A stretch of 37,166 nucleotides of DNA from an uncultured Desulfuromonadales bacterium (GCA_945787465.1 CALZIZ010000044.1:1-37166); one strand, 5' to 3'; counted from the first letter of the stretch, positions 14,424 through 24,903 are shown. Translations and numbers: made by a program. Notes: a model not told the origin generated them from the letters alone.

Positions 14424-15617
14424 CTAGAATTCAATGCCCAAAGCTTCGGCAACAGTGTGAATATCCTTATCCCCCCGCCCTGAAAGGCAAACCACCACAA
14501 TCTGGTCCCTGGAAAGTGTCGGTGCAACCTTCATCACCTGGGCCACGGCATGGGAACTTTCGAGCGCGGGAATGATACCCTCGAGACGGGTCAGGGCCTG
14601 GAAGGCTTCGAGGGCCTCCGAATCGGTCACCGAAACATATTCGGCGCGACCGATGTCATGCAGATGCGAGTGTTCGGGGCCGACCCCGGGGTAATCGAGG
14701 CCCGCCGAAATGGAGTGAGCATGTTCGATCTGGCCTGCGTCGTCCTGCAGCAGATAGGTCTTGTTCCCGTGCAACACCCCCACCCGCCCGGCACTGATAC
14801 TGGCGGCGTGTTTGTCGGTGTCTATGCCGAGGCCAGCGGCTTCGACGCCCATCAGGCGAACCTGCTCATCTTCGACAAAGGGGTAGAAAAGCCCCATGGC
14901 ATTGGAGCCCCCACCGATGCAGGCGATGGCCAGATCGGGCAGCCGCCCTTCAGCCTCGAGGATCTGCTGCCGGGTTTCACGGCCGATAACGGCCTGAAAA
15001 TCCCTGACCAGTTCAGGATAGGGATGGGGCCCGGCAACGGTGCCGATCACGTAAAAGGTATCCCTGACATGGGTGACCCAGTGACGCAGGGCATCGTTCA
15101 TCGCGTCCTTGAGGGTTGCAGTTCCGCTCGTCACCCCGTGCACCTTGGCGCCCAGCAGCTTCATGCGAAAAACATTCAGGGCCTGGCGACGGATGTCCTC
15201 AGTGCCCATAAAAACCTCGCACTCCAAGCCGAACAGCGCAGCAGTCGTTGCGGTGGCGACCCCATGCTGACCGGCACCGGTTTCGGCGATCACCCGCTGC
15301 TTGCCCATGCGCTTGGCGAGCAGCACCTGGCCGACGGTGTTGTTGACCTTGTGGGCCCCGGTATGGTTGAGATCCTCGCGCTTGAGGTAGATTTTGGCCC
15401 CGCCCAACTGCTCGGTCAGGCGCTCGGCAAAGTAGAGGGGGCTTGGCCTCCCGACATAATTGGCCAGGTAATGGTCGTTCTGCTTGATGAACTCCGGGTC
15501 GGCCATGGCCTCGCGGTAGCCCTGTTCGAGTTCCAGAAGCGCCGGCATCAGGGTCTCGGCGACGTAGCGGCCGCCGAACTGTCCGAAATGTCCCTTCTGG
15601 TCGGGGAATTTATACAT
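14424..15617 (-). CDS. trpB: tryptophan synthase beta subunit (TrpB1 type)
   Basis: TrpB condenses indole with serine, using pyridoxal phosphate. The 397-residue product has the PLP lysine at Lys90 in [18 protein letters not shown], the phosphate-binding [10 protein letters not shown], and a C-terminal [10 protein letters not shown]. It has the standard length and motifs of the TrpA-partnered class. It begins 5 bp after the trpF stop. A second, TrpB2-class gene sits two genes upstream. Confidence 0.96.
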   Translation of the reverse strand: MYKFPDQKGHFGQFGGRYVAETLMPALLELEQGYREAMADPEFIKQNDHYLANYVGRPSPLYFAERLTEQLGGAKIYLKREDLNHTGAHKVNNTVGQVLLAKRMGKQRVIAETGAGQHGVATATTAALFGLECEVFMGTEDIRRQALNVFRMKLLGAKVHGVTSGTATLKDAMNDALRHWVTHVRDTFYVIGTVAGPHPYPELVRDFQAVIGRETRQQILEAEGRLPDLAIACIGGGSNAMGLFYPFVEDEQVRLMGVEAAGLGIDTDKHAASISAGRVGVLHGNKTYLLQDDAGQIEHAHSISAGLDYPGVGPEHSHLHDIGRAEYVSVTDSEALEAFQALTRLEGIIPALESSHAVAQVMKVAPTLSRDQIVVVCLSGRGDKDIHTVAEALGIEF

Positions 15618-15622
15618 AATAA

Positions 15623-16249
15623 CTACATCCTGCCTGAGAGTGCGTTTTTGGCAGCGCTGACAAAAGCTTCGACTTTTGCCCGATCCTTACGCCCGGGAGC
15701 CGCCTCGACCCCGGAGGAAACATCGACCCCGTAGGGCCTGACCGCGGCAATGGCATCTGCAACATTGGACGGGGAGAGCCCCCCGGCTAGGATAATCTGG
15801 TGGCCTCTGGCTGCCTCGGCTGCCAACTGCCAGTTAAAGCTGCGACCTGTGCCGCCGTAGGCACCTTCGACCCAGGCATCGAGCAGCAGGGCCGAAACCG
15901 GGTAGCGATCGACCCCATCGATGCTGGCGGCATCTCGAACCCGCAGCGCCTTGATCACCCTGTGAGGTGGCAGAAGACATTTCTCTGGTGCCTCGTCGCC
16001 ATGCAGCTGAACCACATCGAGGCCGCAGGCAGCGGCAATCTCAGAAACCCGCCCCGGTTGCTCGTTGACGAACAGACCGACGGTAGTCACAAAAGGTGGC
16101 AGCCCGCAGATGATCTCGCGCGCCACCTGCGGGGTAACGCAGCGGGGGCTTTTGTCGTAAAAAACAAAGCCGAGCGCATCGGCCCCGCAGCGAGCAGCAT
16201 GCAACCCATCCTCAACGCTGGTGATGCCACAGATCTTAACCCGAACCAT
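15623..16249 (-). CDS. trpF: phosphoribosylanthranilate isomerase
   Basis: TrpF isomerises phosphoribosylanthranilate to CdRP in tryptophan synthesis. The 208-residue TIM-barrel protein begins [10 protein letters not shown], with the general-base Cys7, and has VQLHGDE, LLDAW with the general-acid Asp, [10 protein letters not shown] and GVDVSSGVE. The start at 16249 has GGAG a few bases upstream and matches the family N-terminus. A longer frame upstream is non-homologous spacer. It is followed within 5 bp by trpB. Confidence 0.95.
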   Translation of the reverse strand: MVRVKICGITSVEDGLHAARCGADALGFVFYDKSPRCVTPQVAREIICGLPPFVTTVGLFVNEQPGRVSEIAAACGLDVVQLHGDEAPEKCLLPPHRVIKALRVRDAASIDGVDRYPVSALLLDAWVEGAYGGTGRSFNWQLAAEAARGHQIILAGGLSPSNVADAIAAVRPYGVDVSSGVEAAPGRKDRAKVEAFVSAAKNALSGRM

Positions 16250-16368
16250 TCGAACTCCAGGGAAAAGGCAAGGCAAAAGGCGTAATGAGTAATGAAAGGA
16301 CGCCCTTTGTTTTTGCCCGTCACACGTCACATGTCACGCTTGTCAAGCCTTTAGCCTTTGCCTCGTTT
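16250..16368. other. spacer with short degenerate repeats between trpB2 and trpF
   Basis: This 119-bp gap has no ORF or clear promoter. It contains GTCAC-type units (CGTCACACGTCACATGTCACG, 16319-16339) and AAGGCAAGGCAAAAGG and GTAATGAGTAATGAAAGG stretches. On the minus strand it reads as repeated GTGAC units followed by TCATTACTCATTACGCC. It looks like simple-repeat filler rather than a regulatory site. Confidence 0.4.
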
Positions 16369-17721
16369 TTATACCTTAGGCAGATTGCCCAGCGACTGGC
16401 GAATGCTTTCTTCGGGGTACTCGTAATCTTCGAGGTTGCCCGAAAGGTATGTATCGTAGGCGACCATGTCGAGCTGGCCATGCCCTGAAAGGCCGAACAG
16501 GATGGTCTTCTCCTTGCCTTCCTCTTTGGCGAGCAGAGCCTCGTCTACCGCCGCCCGCACCGCATGGGACGATTCGGGAGCCGGCACTATCCCCTCGTTG
16601 CGCGAGAAGAGCACCGCGGCCTCGAAGCAGGCATTCTGCCTGAAGGCGCGGGCCTCGATCTGGCCCGCATTGTAGAGTTGGGAGACCAGCGAGGAAGCGC
16701 CGTGGTAGCGCAGCCCGCCCGCATGAATGCCGGGGGGCATAAAATCGTGCCCCAGGGTGTACATCTTGGAAATTGGGGCCATCTGCGCCGTGTCTCCGTA
16801 GTCGAAGGCATAAACCCCCTTGGTCAGGGTCGGGCAGGAGGCCGGCTCGACGGCAAGGCACCGCACCTGCTTGCCGTTGGCACGGTCGGCGAGAAAGGGA
16901 AAGGCGATGCCCGCAAAATTCGAGCCGCCGCCGCAACAGCCGATGACCACATCGGGGTAATCGCCCGCGATGGCCATCTGCTGCTTGGCCTCGAGGCCGA
17001 TGACCGTCTGATGCAGGCAGACGTGGTTGAGCACGCTGCCAAGGGCATAGTTGGTATCGGCGTGGCTTGCCGCATCCTCGACCGCCTCGGAAATTGCGAT
17101 CCCCAGGCTGCCCGGACTGTCGGGGTGCTCGGCAAGGATTGAGCGTCCGGCGGCGGTCAGGTTGGACGGCGAGGGAATGACCTTGGCGCCCCAGAGTTCC
17201 ATAAGGCTCTTGCGGTAGGGTTTCTGGGTGCAGGAGACCTTGACCATGTAAACGGTACACTCAAGACCGAACATGCTGCAGGCCAGGGCCAGGGAACTGC
17301 CCCACTGGCCGGCACCGGTCTCGGTGGCGAGCCTGCGGATGCCGGCCTGCTTGTTGTAATAGGCCTGGGGTATCGCCGAATTGGGCTTGTGGGAGCCGGC
17401 AGGAGACACGCCTTCGTACTTGTAGTAGATCTTGGCCGGGGTCCCCAGGGCCTTTTCAAGGCGATGAGCCCGGTAAAGAGGAGCGGGCCGCCAGAGTTTG
17501 TAAATCTCTCGCACCTCATCTGGGATGTCGATCCAGCGCTCGGTGGAGACTTCCTGCTCGATCAGGCTCATGGGAAAGATGGCCTGCAACTCCTGCGGGG
17601 TTACCGGCTTGAGGGTCTGGGGATTGATGACCGGCTCCAGAGGCCCTTGCAGGTCGGGAATGATATTATACCACTGCTTGGGCAACTGGTTTTCATCGAG
17701 CACAATTTTGGTCTGCACCAT
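16369..17721 (-). CDS. TrpB2-type tryptophan synthase beta-like protein
   Basis: The 450-residue protein is a PLP enzyme of the TrpB2 class. TrpB2 proteins are longer than TrpB1, lack the interface residues for TrpA, and can make tryptophan from indole and serine alone. The PLP lysine is Lys112 in [21 protein letters not shown] and [10 protein letters not shown] bind the phosphate; the long N-terminal segment with QWYNIIPDL and the [13 protein letters not shown] region mark TrpB2. AGGAGTAA precedes the ATG at 17721. It is in the trp operon, 16 bp after trpC and ahead of trpF, which suggests a tryptophan role such as indole salvage. That role is inferred. Confidence 0.92.
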   Translation of the reverse strand: MVQTKIVLDENQLPKQWYNIIPDLQGPLEPVINPQTLKPVTPQELQAIFPMSLIEQEVSTERWIDIPDEVREIYKLWRPAPLYRAHRLEKALGTPAKIYYKYEGVSPAGSHKPNSAIPQAYYNKQAGIRRLATETGAGQWGSSLALACSMFGLECTVYMVKVSCTQKPYRKSLMELWGAKVIPSPSNLTAAGRSILAEHPDSPGSLGIAISEAVEDAASHADTNYALGSVLNHVCLHQTVIGLEAKQQMAIAGDYPDVVIGCCGGGSNFAGIAFPFLADRANGKQVRCLAVEPASCPTLTKGVYAFDYGDTAQMAPISKMYTLGHDFMPPGIHAGGLRYHGASSLVSQLYNAGQIEARAFRQNACFEAAVLFSRNEGIVPAPESSHAVRAAVDEALLAKEEGKEKTILFGLSGHGQLDMVAYDTYLSGNLEDYEYPEESIRQSLGNLPKV

Positions 17722-17737
17722 TTACTCCTGTCGCATC

Positions 17738-18520
17738 TCAGTCATGTAATAAGGATTGCAACTTGGCCTGAAAATCGGCTTCACGCATCAGGCTCTCACC
17801 AATCAGGAAGGCACCGGTTCCGGCCTGCTGCAAGCGACAGATATCGGCGCGGGAATTTATGCCGCTTTCAGAAACTACAAGCAGTTCGCGGGGGATCAGC
17901 GGCAGCAGCCTCTCGGTGGTGCCCAGGTCGGTAGCAAAGGTCTTGAGGTTGCGATTATTGATGCCGATCAGCGGCACCGGGACCTGCAGGGCGACTTCGA
18001 GTTCTTGCTCGTCATGCACCTCAAGAAGGACATCCATGCCAAGCGTATCGGCCAGGGCGGCAAACTGCTGCAAGGCTTCAAGATCGAGGGCGGCGGCGAT
18101 CAACAGGATGGCGTCGGCTGCATGGGCCCTGGCCTCATAGATCTGATAGGGGTCAACGATAAACTCCTTGCGCAGCAGCGGCAGACTCACCGCCTCGGCA
18201 ATACGCGTCAAAAAGCCCAATTCCCCGTAAAAGAACTCGCGGTCGGTGAGCACCGACAAACAACTGGCGCCGGCCTCCTGGTAACCCCGGGCAATGGCCA
18301 CAGGATCGAAGTCCTCGCGGATAATTCCTTTAGAGGGCGAGCCCTTTTTCACCTCGGCGATGATCGCCGTCCCCTGGCAGGAGTGCCGGCGAAGAGCCTC
18401 GGCAAAGCCCCGCGGAGCCTTTTGGCCGGCAATGGCGGCCTCCAGCTCACTCAGGGGCACTTGGCGCTTGGCCGCAGCAACTTCTGTAAGCTTCTGTTCC
18501 AGGATTTTATCAAGAATCAT
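17738..18520 (-). CDS. trpC: indole-3-glycerol phosphate synthase
   Basis: TrpC closes the ring of CdRP to indole-3-glycerol phosphate. The 260-residue TIM-barrel protein has [11 protein letters not shown] (phosphate and catalytic Lys), [29 protein letters not shown] and VSESGI. Its ATG overlaps the trpD stop (ATGA, 4 bp), a sign of translational coupling. It is a single-function protein, not fused to TrpF. Confidence 0.96.
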   Translation of the reverse strand: MILDKILEQKLTEVAAAKRQVPLSELEAAIAGQKAPRGFAEALRRHSCQGTAIIAEVKKGSPSKGIIREDFDPVAIARGYQEAGASCLSVLTDREFFYGELGFLTRIAEAVSLPLLRKEFIVDPYQIYEARAHAADAILLIAAALDLEALQQFAALADTLGMDVLLEVHDEQELEVALQVPVPLIGINNRNLKTFATDLGTTERLLPLIPRELLVVSESGINSRADICRLQQAGTGAFLIGESLMREADFQAKLQSLLHD

Positions 18521-19566
18521 TGGTTGGTCATTTCAATCAGGCCCTGAAGCTTTTCCAGAGCCCGGCCCTTGTCGATAGCCTCGCTGGCCAGAGAAATCCC
18601 CTGGCTGACATCCTCGGCAAGCCCTGCCGCAGTCAGGGCAAAGCCGCTGTTGAGCAGCACCACATCGCGCCGCGCACCGGGGTTGCCGCCAAGCACCTCA
18701 TGGACAATTTTTGCATTGGCCTCAGCATCGCCGCCCTGCAACTGGCTCAAGGAGCAGCGGGTCAGACCGAAATCTTCGGGCTCGACGGTAAAGAGCCGCA
18801 CCTGCCCATCGCGAATTTCCCCGACCCGGGTTGGCCCGGTCAAGGTCACCTCATCCATACCGTCCAGACCGTGAACCACAAATCCTCGGCGACAGCCGAG
18901 CTTGCTGAGCACGTTGGCGATAACTTCGACCAGGTCCTCCCGGTAGACGCCGAGCACCTGCCGGTCGGCACCTGCGGGGTTGGTCAACGGCCCGAGGATG
19001 TTGAAAATTGTGCGAATGCCGATCTCTTTGCGCGGCCCGATAGCATGCTTCATCGCTCCGTGTAGAGCCGGCGCATAGAGAAAGCCGACCCCCAGCCGGG
19101 CGATGCAGTCTTCAACCACCGCCGGGGGCACATCGAGGTTGACTCCGAGCTTTTCCAGCACATCGGCACTGCCGCAGGCCGAGGAGACACTTCGGTTGCC
19201 GTGCTTGGCAACCCGGCCGCCACAGGCGGCGACGACAAAAGCGACCGTGGTGGAGATATTGAAACTTTTCGTGCCACTGCCGCCAGTGCCACAGGTATCA
19301 AGAATGGTTTCTCGGTCAAGATTAATCTCATCCCGGTCAATATCGAGAACCTTCCCAACGCTGATCGGTGTCGCCCGATCGCGCATAACCCTTGCGGCGC
19401 CGGAAATCTCTGCCACCGTCTCGCCCTTCATGCGCAAGGCGGCGATAAATGCGCCAACCTGCGCATTGGTAGCCTCTCCGCCCATGATCTGATCCATAAC
19501 CGCAACCATTTCTGATTCGGACAAGTCAATGTGTTCGACAACCTTGGCGATCGCCTCTTTGATCAT
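18517..19566 (-). CDS. trpD: anthranilate phosphoribosyltransferase
   Basis: TrpD joins anthranilate with PRPP. The 349-residue protein has the PRPP-binding [31 protein letters not shown], and the later [21 protein letters not shown] typical of the family. It is a stand-alone enzyme, not fused to the glutamine amidotransferase encoded upstream. An 81-bp gap separates it from trpG. It overlaps trpC by 4 bp. Confidence 0.96.
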   Translation of the reverse strand: MIKEAIAKVVEHIDLSESEMVAVMDQIMGGEATNAQVGAFIAALRMKGETVAEISGAARVMRDRATPISVGKVLDIDRDEINLDRETILDTCGTGGSGTKSFNISTTVAFVVAACGGRVAKHGNRSVSSACGSADVLEKLGVNLDVPPAVVEDCIARLGVGFLYAPALHGAMKHAIGPRKEIGIRTIFNILGPLTNPAGADRQVLGVYREDLVEVIANVLSKLGCRRGFVVHGLDGMDEVTLTGPTRVGEIRDGQVRLFTVEPEDFGLTRCSLSQLQGGDAEANAKIVHEVLGGNPGARRDVVLLNSGFALTAAGLAEDVSQGISLASEAIDKGRALEKLQGLIEMTNQ

Positions 19567-19647
19567 GTTACCCCCTGTGGTGGCACCCCTTGCCGGTGGA
19601 CAAGGCTTGGGCCACCCTCGGACCGGCCCCGGTGCATAAACATTAAA

Positions 19648-20214
19648 TCATGTCAGCTCAAGAAAGTTGGTCAGCAGCCTCTTGCCTTCGAGAGTCAGGA
19701 TCGATTCGGGGTGAAACTGCACCCCCCAGACAGGTAGCTCGTGATGCTCAAGCCCCATAATATCGCCCTGCTCGGTCCAGGCGGTGATCCGCAGGCACTC
19801 AGGAAGGCTATGCCGCTCGACGATCAACGAATGATAGCGAGTGGCCTCGAAAGGATTGGACAGGCCGTTAAAAACCCCGCTGTCATCATGGCTTATGGGG
19901 CTGGTCTTGCCATGCATAAGCGATGCGGCTCGAATCACCCGGCCGCCGAAGGCGTGGCCGATAGACTGATGCCCGAGGCAAACCCCGAGCATGGGGATTT
20001 TACCGGCCAGTTTTCCAACGGCTTCGACCGAAATTCCGGCTTCGGTCGGCGAACAGGGTCCGGGCGAAATCACCAGGCGACGGGGCCGCTTGGCCTCTAT
20101 CTGCTCTACGGTGATTTTGTCGTTTCGATAGACCTCGACCTGCTCGCCCAGTTCCTGGAGGTACTGAACCAGATTATAGGTAAAAGAGTCGTAGTTGTCG
20201 ATCATCAGGAGCAT
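19648..20214 (-). CDS. trpG: anthranilate synthase component II (glutamine amidotransferase)
   Basis: TrpG releases ammonia from glutamine for TrpE. The 188-residue class I amidotransferase begins [14 protein letters not shown]. It has the nucleophile Cys79 in GVCLGHQ and catalytic His168 and Glu170 in VQFHPES. The start at 20214 leaves one base after the trpE stop, so translation is coupled. A longer in-frame start would lie deep inside trpE. Such proteins can also serve as PabA in folate synthesis; its place beside trpE favours TrpG. Confidence 0.95.
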   Translation of the reverse strand: MLLMIDNYDSFTYNLVQYLQELGEQVEVYRNDKITVEQIEAKRPRRLVISPGPCSPTEAGISVEAVGKLAGKIPMLGVCLGHQSIGHAFGGRVIRAASLMHGKTSPISHDDSGVFNGLSNPFEATRYHSLIVERHSLPECLRITAWTEQGDIMGLEHHELPVWGVQFHPESILTLEGKRLLTNFLELT

Positions 20215-20215
20215 C

Positions 20216-21694
20216 TCAACCAAGCCCCCCTCTGGCCATCTCAATGGCTTTTTGGACCCCTTGGGCCTTGTTGATGGTTTCCTGGTACTCGGCATCGGGG
20301 TCGGAATCGGCAACAATCCCGGCACCGGCCTGCAGGTGAATTCGCCCATCCTGAACCACCAGGGTACGAATGGCGATAGCCATGTCCATATTACCAGAAA
20401 AAGAGAAGTAACCGACCGCACCGCCATAGACCTCGCGGCGGCAGGGCTCAAGTTCGTCGATGATCTCCATGGCGCGAATCTTTGGGGCCCCACTCAGTGT
20501 CCCCGCGGGAAAGGCCGCCCGGAACACGTCAAAGGCATCGAGCCCCGCCTTCAGTCGACCACGAACGTTGGAAACAATATGCATGACATGGGAGTAACGC
20601 TCAATAAGCATCAACTCGCTGACCTCAACGCTTCCTGCCACAGAGACCCGGCCAATGTCGTTGCGTCCAAGATCGACCAGCATGATGTGCTCGGCACGCT
20701 CCTTGGGATCGGCAAGCAGTTCCTGCTCGAGTTGCAGATCCTCCTGGTCATCAGCACCACGATGCCTGGTCCCGGCAATGGGCCTGACTTCGACCTGTTG
20801 ACCTTCCTTGCGCACCAGAACCTCTGGAGAGGCCCCGATGACCTGAGTCTGGCCAAAGCGCAAAAAGAACATGTAGGGAGACGGGTTGATGGTTCGCAAG
20901 GCCCGGTAGATGTCGAAAGGATCGGCCTGAAGCGGCCCGGAAAACCTCTGGGAGAGAACAACCTGAAAAACATCTCCGGCCCTGACGTAGTCCTTGCATC
21001 GCTCGACAGCGGACTTGAAGTCTTCACGGGCAAAATTGGGCGTCAACTCCACAGCCTCCTGCTGCACCTCGGCAGAGGGCTGCGGCAAAGGACGTCGCAG
21101 CTTGGCGATGACCGCCTCGATGTTCTCGATGCCGCGCCGGTAAGCTGCCTGCAGGTTTTCGCCGTCGCCGAGGTGAACGTTGCTGACCACCTTAATCTTC
21201 TGACGCATATTGTCGAAAATAACCAGGGTCTCGGTCAGCAGGAAGCAGGCGTCATAGGTACCGATACTTCGCGGGTTGGAATCGGGCAACTGCTCGACGA
21301 AACGCACCATGTCGTAACCGAGATAGCCGACTGCACCGCCAAAAAACCGCGGCAGGCCGGAGACCTCGACAGGCCGGTAAGGAGCCAGAAACCTCTGCAG
21401 CTCGGCCAGTGGGTCAGGGCATTGGCCGCTCTGGACAATTTCGCCGTTGACCAGGATTTCAAAACGCTGGCCCTGGCTTCGGAAAACGGTTCCGGGGCCG
21501 CTGCCTAAAAAGGAGTACCTTGCCCACTTTTCCCCCCCTTCGATACTTTCAAGCAGAAAGGAAGTCTGCTGATCATCGACCTTCTTAAATGCCGAAACGG
21601 GGGTTTCCATATCAGCCAGAATTTCCCGATAAACCGGAATCAGGTTGCCCTTGCGGGCGAGGTCTTCAAATTGTTCTGCGGTGGGAAAATACAT
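20216..21694 (-). CDS. trpE: anthranilate synthase component I
   Basis: TrpE forms anthranilate from chorismate and is the committed enzyme of the pathway. The 492-residue product keeps the LLES motif (residues 47-50) that binds tryptophan for feedback inhibition. The C-terminal chorismate-binding domain has [40 protein letters not shown] and GGAVGYFSF. It is the first gene of the trp run. The only upstream elements are a 44-bp duplication and the rplQ terminator; no leader peptide was found. Confidence 0.96.
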   Translation of the reverse strand: MYFPTAEQFEDLARKGNLIPVYREILADMETPVSAFKKVDDQQTSFLLESIEGGEKWARYSFLGSGPGTVFRSQGQRFEILVNGEIVQSGQCPDPLAELQRFLAPYRPVEVSGLPRFFGGAVGYLGYDMVRFVEQLPDSNPRSIGTYDACFLLTETLVIFDNMRQKIKVVSNVHLGDGENLQAAYRRGIENIEAVIAKLRRPLPQPSAEVQQEAVELTPNFAREDFKSAVERCKDYVRAGDVFQVVLSQRFSGPLQADPFDIYRALRTINPSPYMFFLRFGQTQVIGASPEVLVRKEGQQVEVRPIAGTRHRGADDQEDLQLEQELLADPKERAEHIMLVDLGRNDIGRVSVAGSVEVSELMLIERYSHVMHIVSNVRGRLKAGLDAFDVFRAAFPAGTLSGAPKIRAMEIIDELEPCRREVYGGAVGYFSFSGNMDMAIAIRTLVVQDGRIHLQAGAGIVADSDPDAEYQETINKAQGVQKAIEMARGGLG

Positions 21695-21696
21695 AG

Positions 21697-21784
21697 CAGC
21701 TCCAGCAACTTAAAGTGGGTCAAGGTAGCACGAACCACCCCAGCTCCAGCAACTTAAAGTGGGTCAAGGTAGCACGAACCACCC
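21697..21784 (-). repeat. perfect 44-bp tandem duplication in the trpE leader
   Basis: Two identical 44-bp units (21697-21740 and 21741-21784) abut with no mismatch. On the minus strand each reads GGGTGGTTCGTGCTACCTTG..., then ACCCACTTTAAG and GCTGGAGCTG. The copy nearest trpE supplies its GGAG Shine-Dalgarno, just before the ATG at 21694. Each copy also has a TTGACC that could be a -35, but no good -10 is spaced from it. The sequence differs from the T-box consensus and shows no attenuator. Confidence 0.92.
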
Positions 21785-21825
21785 AGCAAGGTCAAGCTGC
21801 AAGGCCGAGGCGGCATCCGGCAAAT

Positions 21826-21856
21826 AAAAAAAGGCAAGGAGTAACCTCCTTGCCTT
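21826..21856 (-). terminator. intrinsic terminator of the ribosomal supercluster
   Basis: AAGGCAAGGA-GGTTAC-TCCTTGCCTT gives a 10-bp stem and 6-nt loop, followed by a T run on the minus strand. It lies 32 bp past the rplQ stop and separates the ribosomal genes from trpE. Confidence 0.9.
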
Positions 21857-21887
21857 CTTTCATCTTGTGAAGAACCAGCCCTCAGGC

Positions 21888-22286
21888 CTACTCTTCTTCA
21901 CCTTCTGCCGCTGCAGCCTCAGGTGCGGCGGGCGCAACCGGGGCAGCTTCACCAGCAGGGGCGGACTTGCGGGGCCGGGGAGTGAATTCCTCCTCGACGA
22001 GCTCGATCAGCGACAGTGACGCATAGTCACCAGCGCGATGGCCGAGCTTAATGATGCGGGTGTAACCGCCGGGACGCTCCTGGTACCGCGGAGCAACCAT
22101 TTCGAACAACTTACCGACGACCTTAGGGTCGCGGATCACCTTGAGAGCCTGACGACGGGCATGAAGGTCGCCACGCTTGCCGAGGGTAATCATCTTCTCA
22201 GCAAGTTTCCGCAGCTCCTTGGCCCGGGCATCGGTGGTGGTGATCTTTTCGTGCTCGAGCAGTGAGGTCACCATGTTACGCATCAT
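21888..22286 (-). CDS. rplQ: 50S ribosomal protein L17, N-terminus without a start codon
   Basis: L17 sits near the peptide exit on the large subunit. From the first available ATG (22286) the reading gives 132 residues starting [20 protein letters not shown]. However, the same frame upstream, up to 22334, encodes the conserved L17 N-terminus [16 protein letters not shown], which normally follows MRH. The MRH codons and any ribosome-binding site are missing; an in-frame TGA lies just upstream and the rpoA stop is inside the N-K codons. This looks like a small deletion at the rpoA-rplQ junction. A Pro/Ala/Glu-rich C-terminal tail is present. Confidence 0.88.
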   Translation of the reverse strand: MMRNMVTSLLEHEKITTTDARAKELRKLAEKMITLGKRGDLHARRQALKVIRDPKVVGKLFEMVAPRYQERPGGYTRIIKLGHRAGDYASLSLIELVEEEFTPRPRKSAPAGEAAPVAPAAPEAAAAEGEEE

Positions 22287-22329
22287 GGCCGCACGGTGGC
22301 TCGAATTGCGTCCGAGCCTTCTACCGGAT

Positions 22330-23301
22330 TTATTGAAAGCTGTCCAGCTTCATACCAAGGGTCAGGCCCATTTCAGCCAGGATATCCTTGATTTCATTGA
22401 GAGACTTGCGTCCGAAGTTCTGAGTCTTGAGCATTTCGGCCTCAGACCTCTGAACCAGATCACCGATCAGCTTGATATCGGCATTCTTCAGACAGTTTGC
22501 ACTGCGCACCGACAGCTCGAGTTCCTCAACGCTACGATAGAGGTTCTCGTTGATCTTGACCTTGTCATCATCCTCGGACACCTCTTCAGGCTCCAGCTCT
22601 TCATCGAAGTTGATGAAGATCTGCAACTGCTCCTTGAGGATTTTTGCCGCATAGGCTACCGCATCATCAGGCCGCACGCTACCGTCAGTGTTAACCTCGA
22701 GGGTCAGCTTGTCATAGTCGGTGATCTGCCCGACACGGGCGTTGGTCACCGTGAAGTTAACCTTCTGAATAGGCGAGAAGATAGCATCAATGGGGATAGT
22801 ACCCACTGGCGCCCTTTCGTCCCGATTGCGCTCGGCAGGCACATAGCCTTTACCCAGGGACACGACCATGTCCATCTCGACATCGGCATCCTTGGAGCAG
22901 GTGGCGATATGATGGTCAGGGTTGAGTACCTCGACATGGGTGTCGGAAATAATATCCCCGGCGGTAATCGGACCTGCGCCCTTCTTGACAATACGGATGT
23001 TGCGGCTTTCATGCCCGTGCAGCTTGAGCAGCACGCCTTTGAGGTTGAGAATGATGTCCGTAACATCCTCGGTCACACCGGGAACGGTCGAGAACTCATG
23101 AAGAACGCCCTTGATACGCACCGAACTAATGGCACCGCCCTGCAGAGAAGAAAGCAGTACCCGGCGCAGGGAGTTCCCCAGGGTGGTCCCGAAGCCACGC
23201 TCGAAGGGCTCGGCGAAGAACTTCCCATATTTTCCGGTCAGGGTATCAGTCTCAACCTGGAGGCGCTTGGGCTTAATGAGATCTCTCCAGTTTTTATACA
23301 T
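22330..23301 (-). CDS. rpoA: DNA-directed RNA polymerase subunit alpha
   Basis: RpoA nucleates RNA polymerase assembly and contacts UP elements and activators. The 323-residue product has the N-terminal dimerisation domain ([21 protein letters not shown]) and the C-terminal DNA-binding domain (about 245-320: [30 protein letters not shown]). It ends abruptly after MKLDSFQ, a few residues into the usual acidic or proline tail, because its TAA falls within the rplQ coding sequence. The start at 23301 has GGAGG upstream. The function may be intact, since the lost tail is not essential in known alphas. Confidence 0.96.
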   Translation of the reverse strand: MYKNWRDLIKPKRLQVETDTLTGKYGKFFAEPFERGFGTTLGNSLRRVLLSSLQGGAISSVRIKGVLHEFSTVPGVTEDVTDIILNLKGVLLKLHGHESRNIRIVKKGAGPITAGDIISDTHVEVLNPDHHIATCSKDADVEMDMVVSLGKGYVPAERNRDERAPVGTIPIDAIFSPIQKVNFTVTNARVGQITDYDKLTLEVNTDGSVRPDDAVAYAAKILKEQLQIFINFDEELEPEEVSEDDDKVKINENLYRSVEELELSVRSANCLKNADIKLIGDLVQRSEAEMLKTQNFGRKSLNEIKDILAEMGLTLGMKLDSFQ

Positions 23302-23343
23302 TCGTATCCTCCCTAGTGAGGTTGCCTCTAGCGTCTACCAAGA

Positions 23344-23973
23344 CTACTTGGAGTAGAGCTCGACGATGAGATGCTCTTGGAAAACAGGCGTAGTCATCTC
23401 TTCACGAACGGGAAGGGTCTTAAGAGTCCCCTTGAAAGCCGCACGATCAAGCTCGACCCAGGAGGGTACACCGCGACGCATAACGCCGTCGAGGGCCTCG
23501 TTGACCCGGGCGACCTGACGGCTCTTCTCACGCAACTCTACCACATCACCGGGACGCACCAGGAAGGACGGCACGTTGACCTTGCGGCCATTGACCAGAA
23601 AGTGGCTCTGGCGCACCAGAGTGCGGGCCTCGTTGCGAGACGAACTGAAACCCATGCGATAGACAACGCTGTCAAGGCGCCGCTCGAGGAGGACCAGCAG
23701 GTTCTCACCGGTGACACCCTTCATACCGTCAGCCTTGCGGAAATAAGCGCGGAACTGCTTTTCAAGCAGGCCGTAGGTGCGCTTAACCCGCTGCTTCTCA
23801 CGAAGCTGGGTGCCGTAGTCGGAAACCTTGACACGCCCCTGGCCGTGCTGGCCGGGAGCGTAATTGCGGCGCTCGACAGCGCACTTATCGGTGTGGCACC
23901 TGTCCCCCTTGAGGAACAGTTTCATATTTTCCCTTCTGCACAGACGGCAGACGGGACCTGTATATCTAGCCAA
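23344..23973 (-). CDS. rpsD: 30S ribosomal protein S4
   Basis: S4 is a primary binder of 16S rRNA 5' domain. The 209-residue protein has the zinc-binding (C+) N-terminus with Cys9, Cys12, Cys26 and Cys31. The S4 RNA-binding domain follows (about 99-160: [26 protein letters not shown]). In many bacteria S4 represses its own operon by binding the alpha-operon mRNA; no such site was identified here. It lies between rpsK and rpoA. Confidence 0.97.
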   Translation of the reverse strand: MARYTGPVCRLCRRENMKLFLKGDRCHTDKCAVERRNYAPGQHGQGRVKVSDYGTQLREKQRVKRTYGLLEKQFRAYFRKADGMKGVTGENLLVLLERRLDSVVYRMGFSSSRNEARTLVRQSHFLVNGRKVNVPSFLVRPGDVVELREKSRQVARVNEALDGVMRRGVPSWVELDRAAFKGTLKTLPVREEMTTPVFQEHLIVELYSK

Positions 23974-23993
23974 CGTTCATCCTCCTTGTTTGG

Positions 23994-24389
23994 TTAAACT
24001 CTTCTGCGCTTGGGGGGGCGGCAGCCGTTATGGGGGATGGGGGTAACATCCTTAATCATCGAGATATTCAACCCAGCACCCTGCAGCGCCCTAAGTGCCG
24101 ATTCCCGACCGGAGCCAGGCCCTTTGACATGCACCACAACACTGCGCAGCCCGTGCTCCTGAGCCTTCTTGGCCGCAGTCTCGGCCGCCATCTGAGCAGC
24201 AAAGGGAGTGCTTTTACGAGACCCCTTGAAGCCCTGACCACCGGCCGTAGCCCAGGAAATTACATTCCCGCTCACGTCGGTGATTGTAACGATAGTGTTA
24301 TTGAAGGTTGCCTGGATGTGGGCCACCCCGTTGGCAATATTCTTTTTCTCTGTCTTTTTTCTTACAACTTTTCTTCCCGGCTTAGCCAT
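23994..24389 (-). CDS. rpsK: 30S ribosomal protein S11
   Basis: S11 lines the mRNA exit on the 30S platform. The 131-residue protein contains [28 protein letters not shown] and the C-terminal [18 protein letters not shown], all typical. The order is rpsM–rpsK–rpsD, with an 11-bp gap to rpsM. Confidence 0.97.
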   Translation of the reverse strand: MAKPGRKVVRKKTEKKNIANGVAHIQATFNNTIVTITDVSGNVISWATAGGQGFKGSRKSTPFAAQMAAETAAKKAQEHGLRSVVVHVKGPGSGRESALRALQGAGLNISMIKDVTPIPHNGCRPPKRRRV

Positions 24390-24400
24390 CGTTCCTCCGT

Positions 24401-24769
24401 TTATTTCTTCTTGCCGGCCACGGTCTTGCGGGGACCCTTACGAGTCCGGGCGTTGGTTTTAGTTTTCTGGCCACGAACCGGCAAACCACGACGGTGGCGC
24501 AGGCCCCGATAACAGCCCAGATCCATCAGCCGCTTGATATTCATAGAAATCTCGCGACGCAAGTCACCTTCAACCTTGTATTCACGGTCAAGGACCTCGC
24601 GGATCTTGGCGACTTCATTCTCCGTCAGATCATCGGACCTGGTGTTGAAGTCGACCCCGGCCTTGACAAGAATCTCTTGGGACGAGGAGCGACCGATTCC
24701 ATATACATAGGTGAGGGCCACCTCAATCCGTTTATTTCTCGGTAAGTCGATACCAGCAATACGTGCCAA
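24401..24769 (-). CDS. rpsM: 30S ribosomal protein S13
   Basis: S13 is in the 30S head and bridges to the 50S and P-site tRNA. The 122-residue product begins [20 protein letters not shown]. It has the helix-two-turn-helix region and the basic C-terminus ([15 protein letters not shown]). It follows rpmJ. Confidence 0.97.
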   Translation of the reverse strand: MARIAGIDLPRNKRIEVALTYVYGIGRSSSQEILVKAGVDFNTRSDDLTENEVAKIREVLDREYKVEGDLRREISMNIKRLMDLGCYRGLRHRRGLPVRGQKTKTNARTRKGPRKTVAGKKK

Positions 24770-24789
24770 TGTCTGATCCTCCTAATCCC

Positions 24790-24903
24790 TTATCCCTGTC
24801 TCTGTTTATGTTTGGGATTCTCGCAGATGATGCGGACAATTCCCTTGCGCTTGATTACTTTACATTTGTCACAGATCTGCTTCACCGAAGCTCTGACTTT
24901 CAT
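24790..24903 (-). CDS. rpmJ: 50S ribosomal protein L36
   Basis: This small gene encodes 37 residues starting [21 protein letters not shown]36 keeps the zinc-binding C+ form, with Cys11, Cys14, Cys27 and His32. AAAGGA lies upstream of the ATG at 24903. It is the smallest 50S protein, near the peptidyl-transferase region. It follows map directly; infA, often found here, is absent. Confidence 0.95.
   Translation of the reverse strand: MKVRASVKQICDKCKVIKRKGIVRIICENPKHKQRQG

Noticed and set aside
14550-15734. A 394-codon open frame on the plus strand
   Set aside because: It is antisense to trpB and trpF ends, with low-complexity translation and no ribosome-binding site.
20195-21508. A 437-codon open frame on the plus strand
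   Set aside because: It is antisense to trpE, which is intact with all family motifs.
21697-21784. T-box riboswitch or attenuator before trpE
   Set aside because: GGGTGGTTCGTG is only partly like the T-box consensus; there is no specifier stem, no terminator and no leader peptide.
21697-21784. CRISPR array
   Set aside because: The two units abut with no spacers and there are no cas genes.
22326-22340. Programmed +1 frameshift giving an RpoA-L17 fusion
   Set aside because: The frames would join, but a fusion of these proteins is not known and no stimulatory structure is seen; loss of spacer sequence is simpler.
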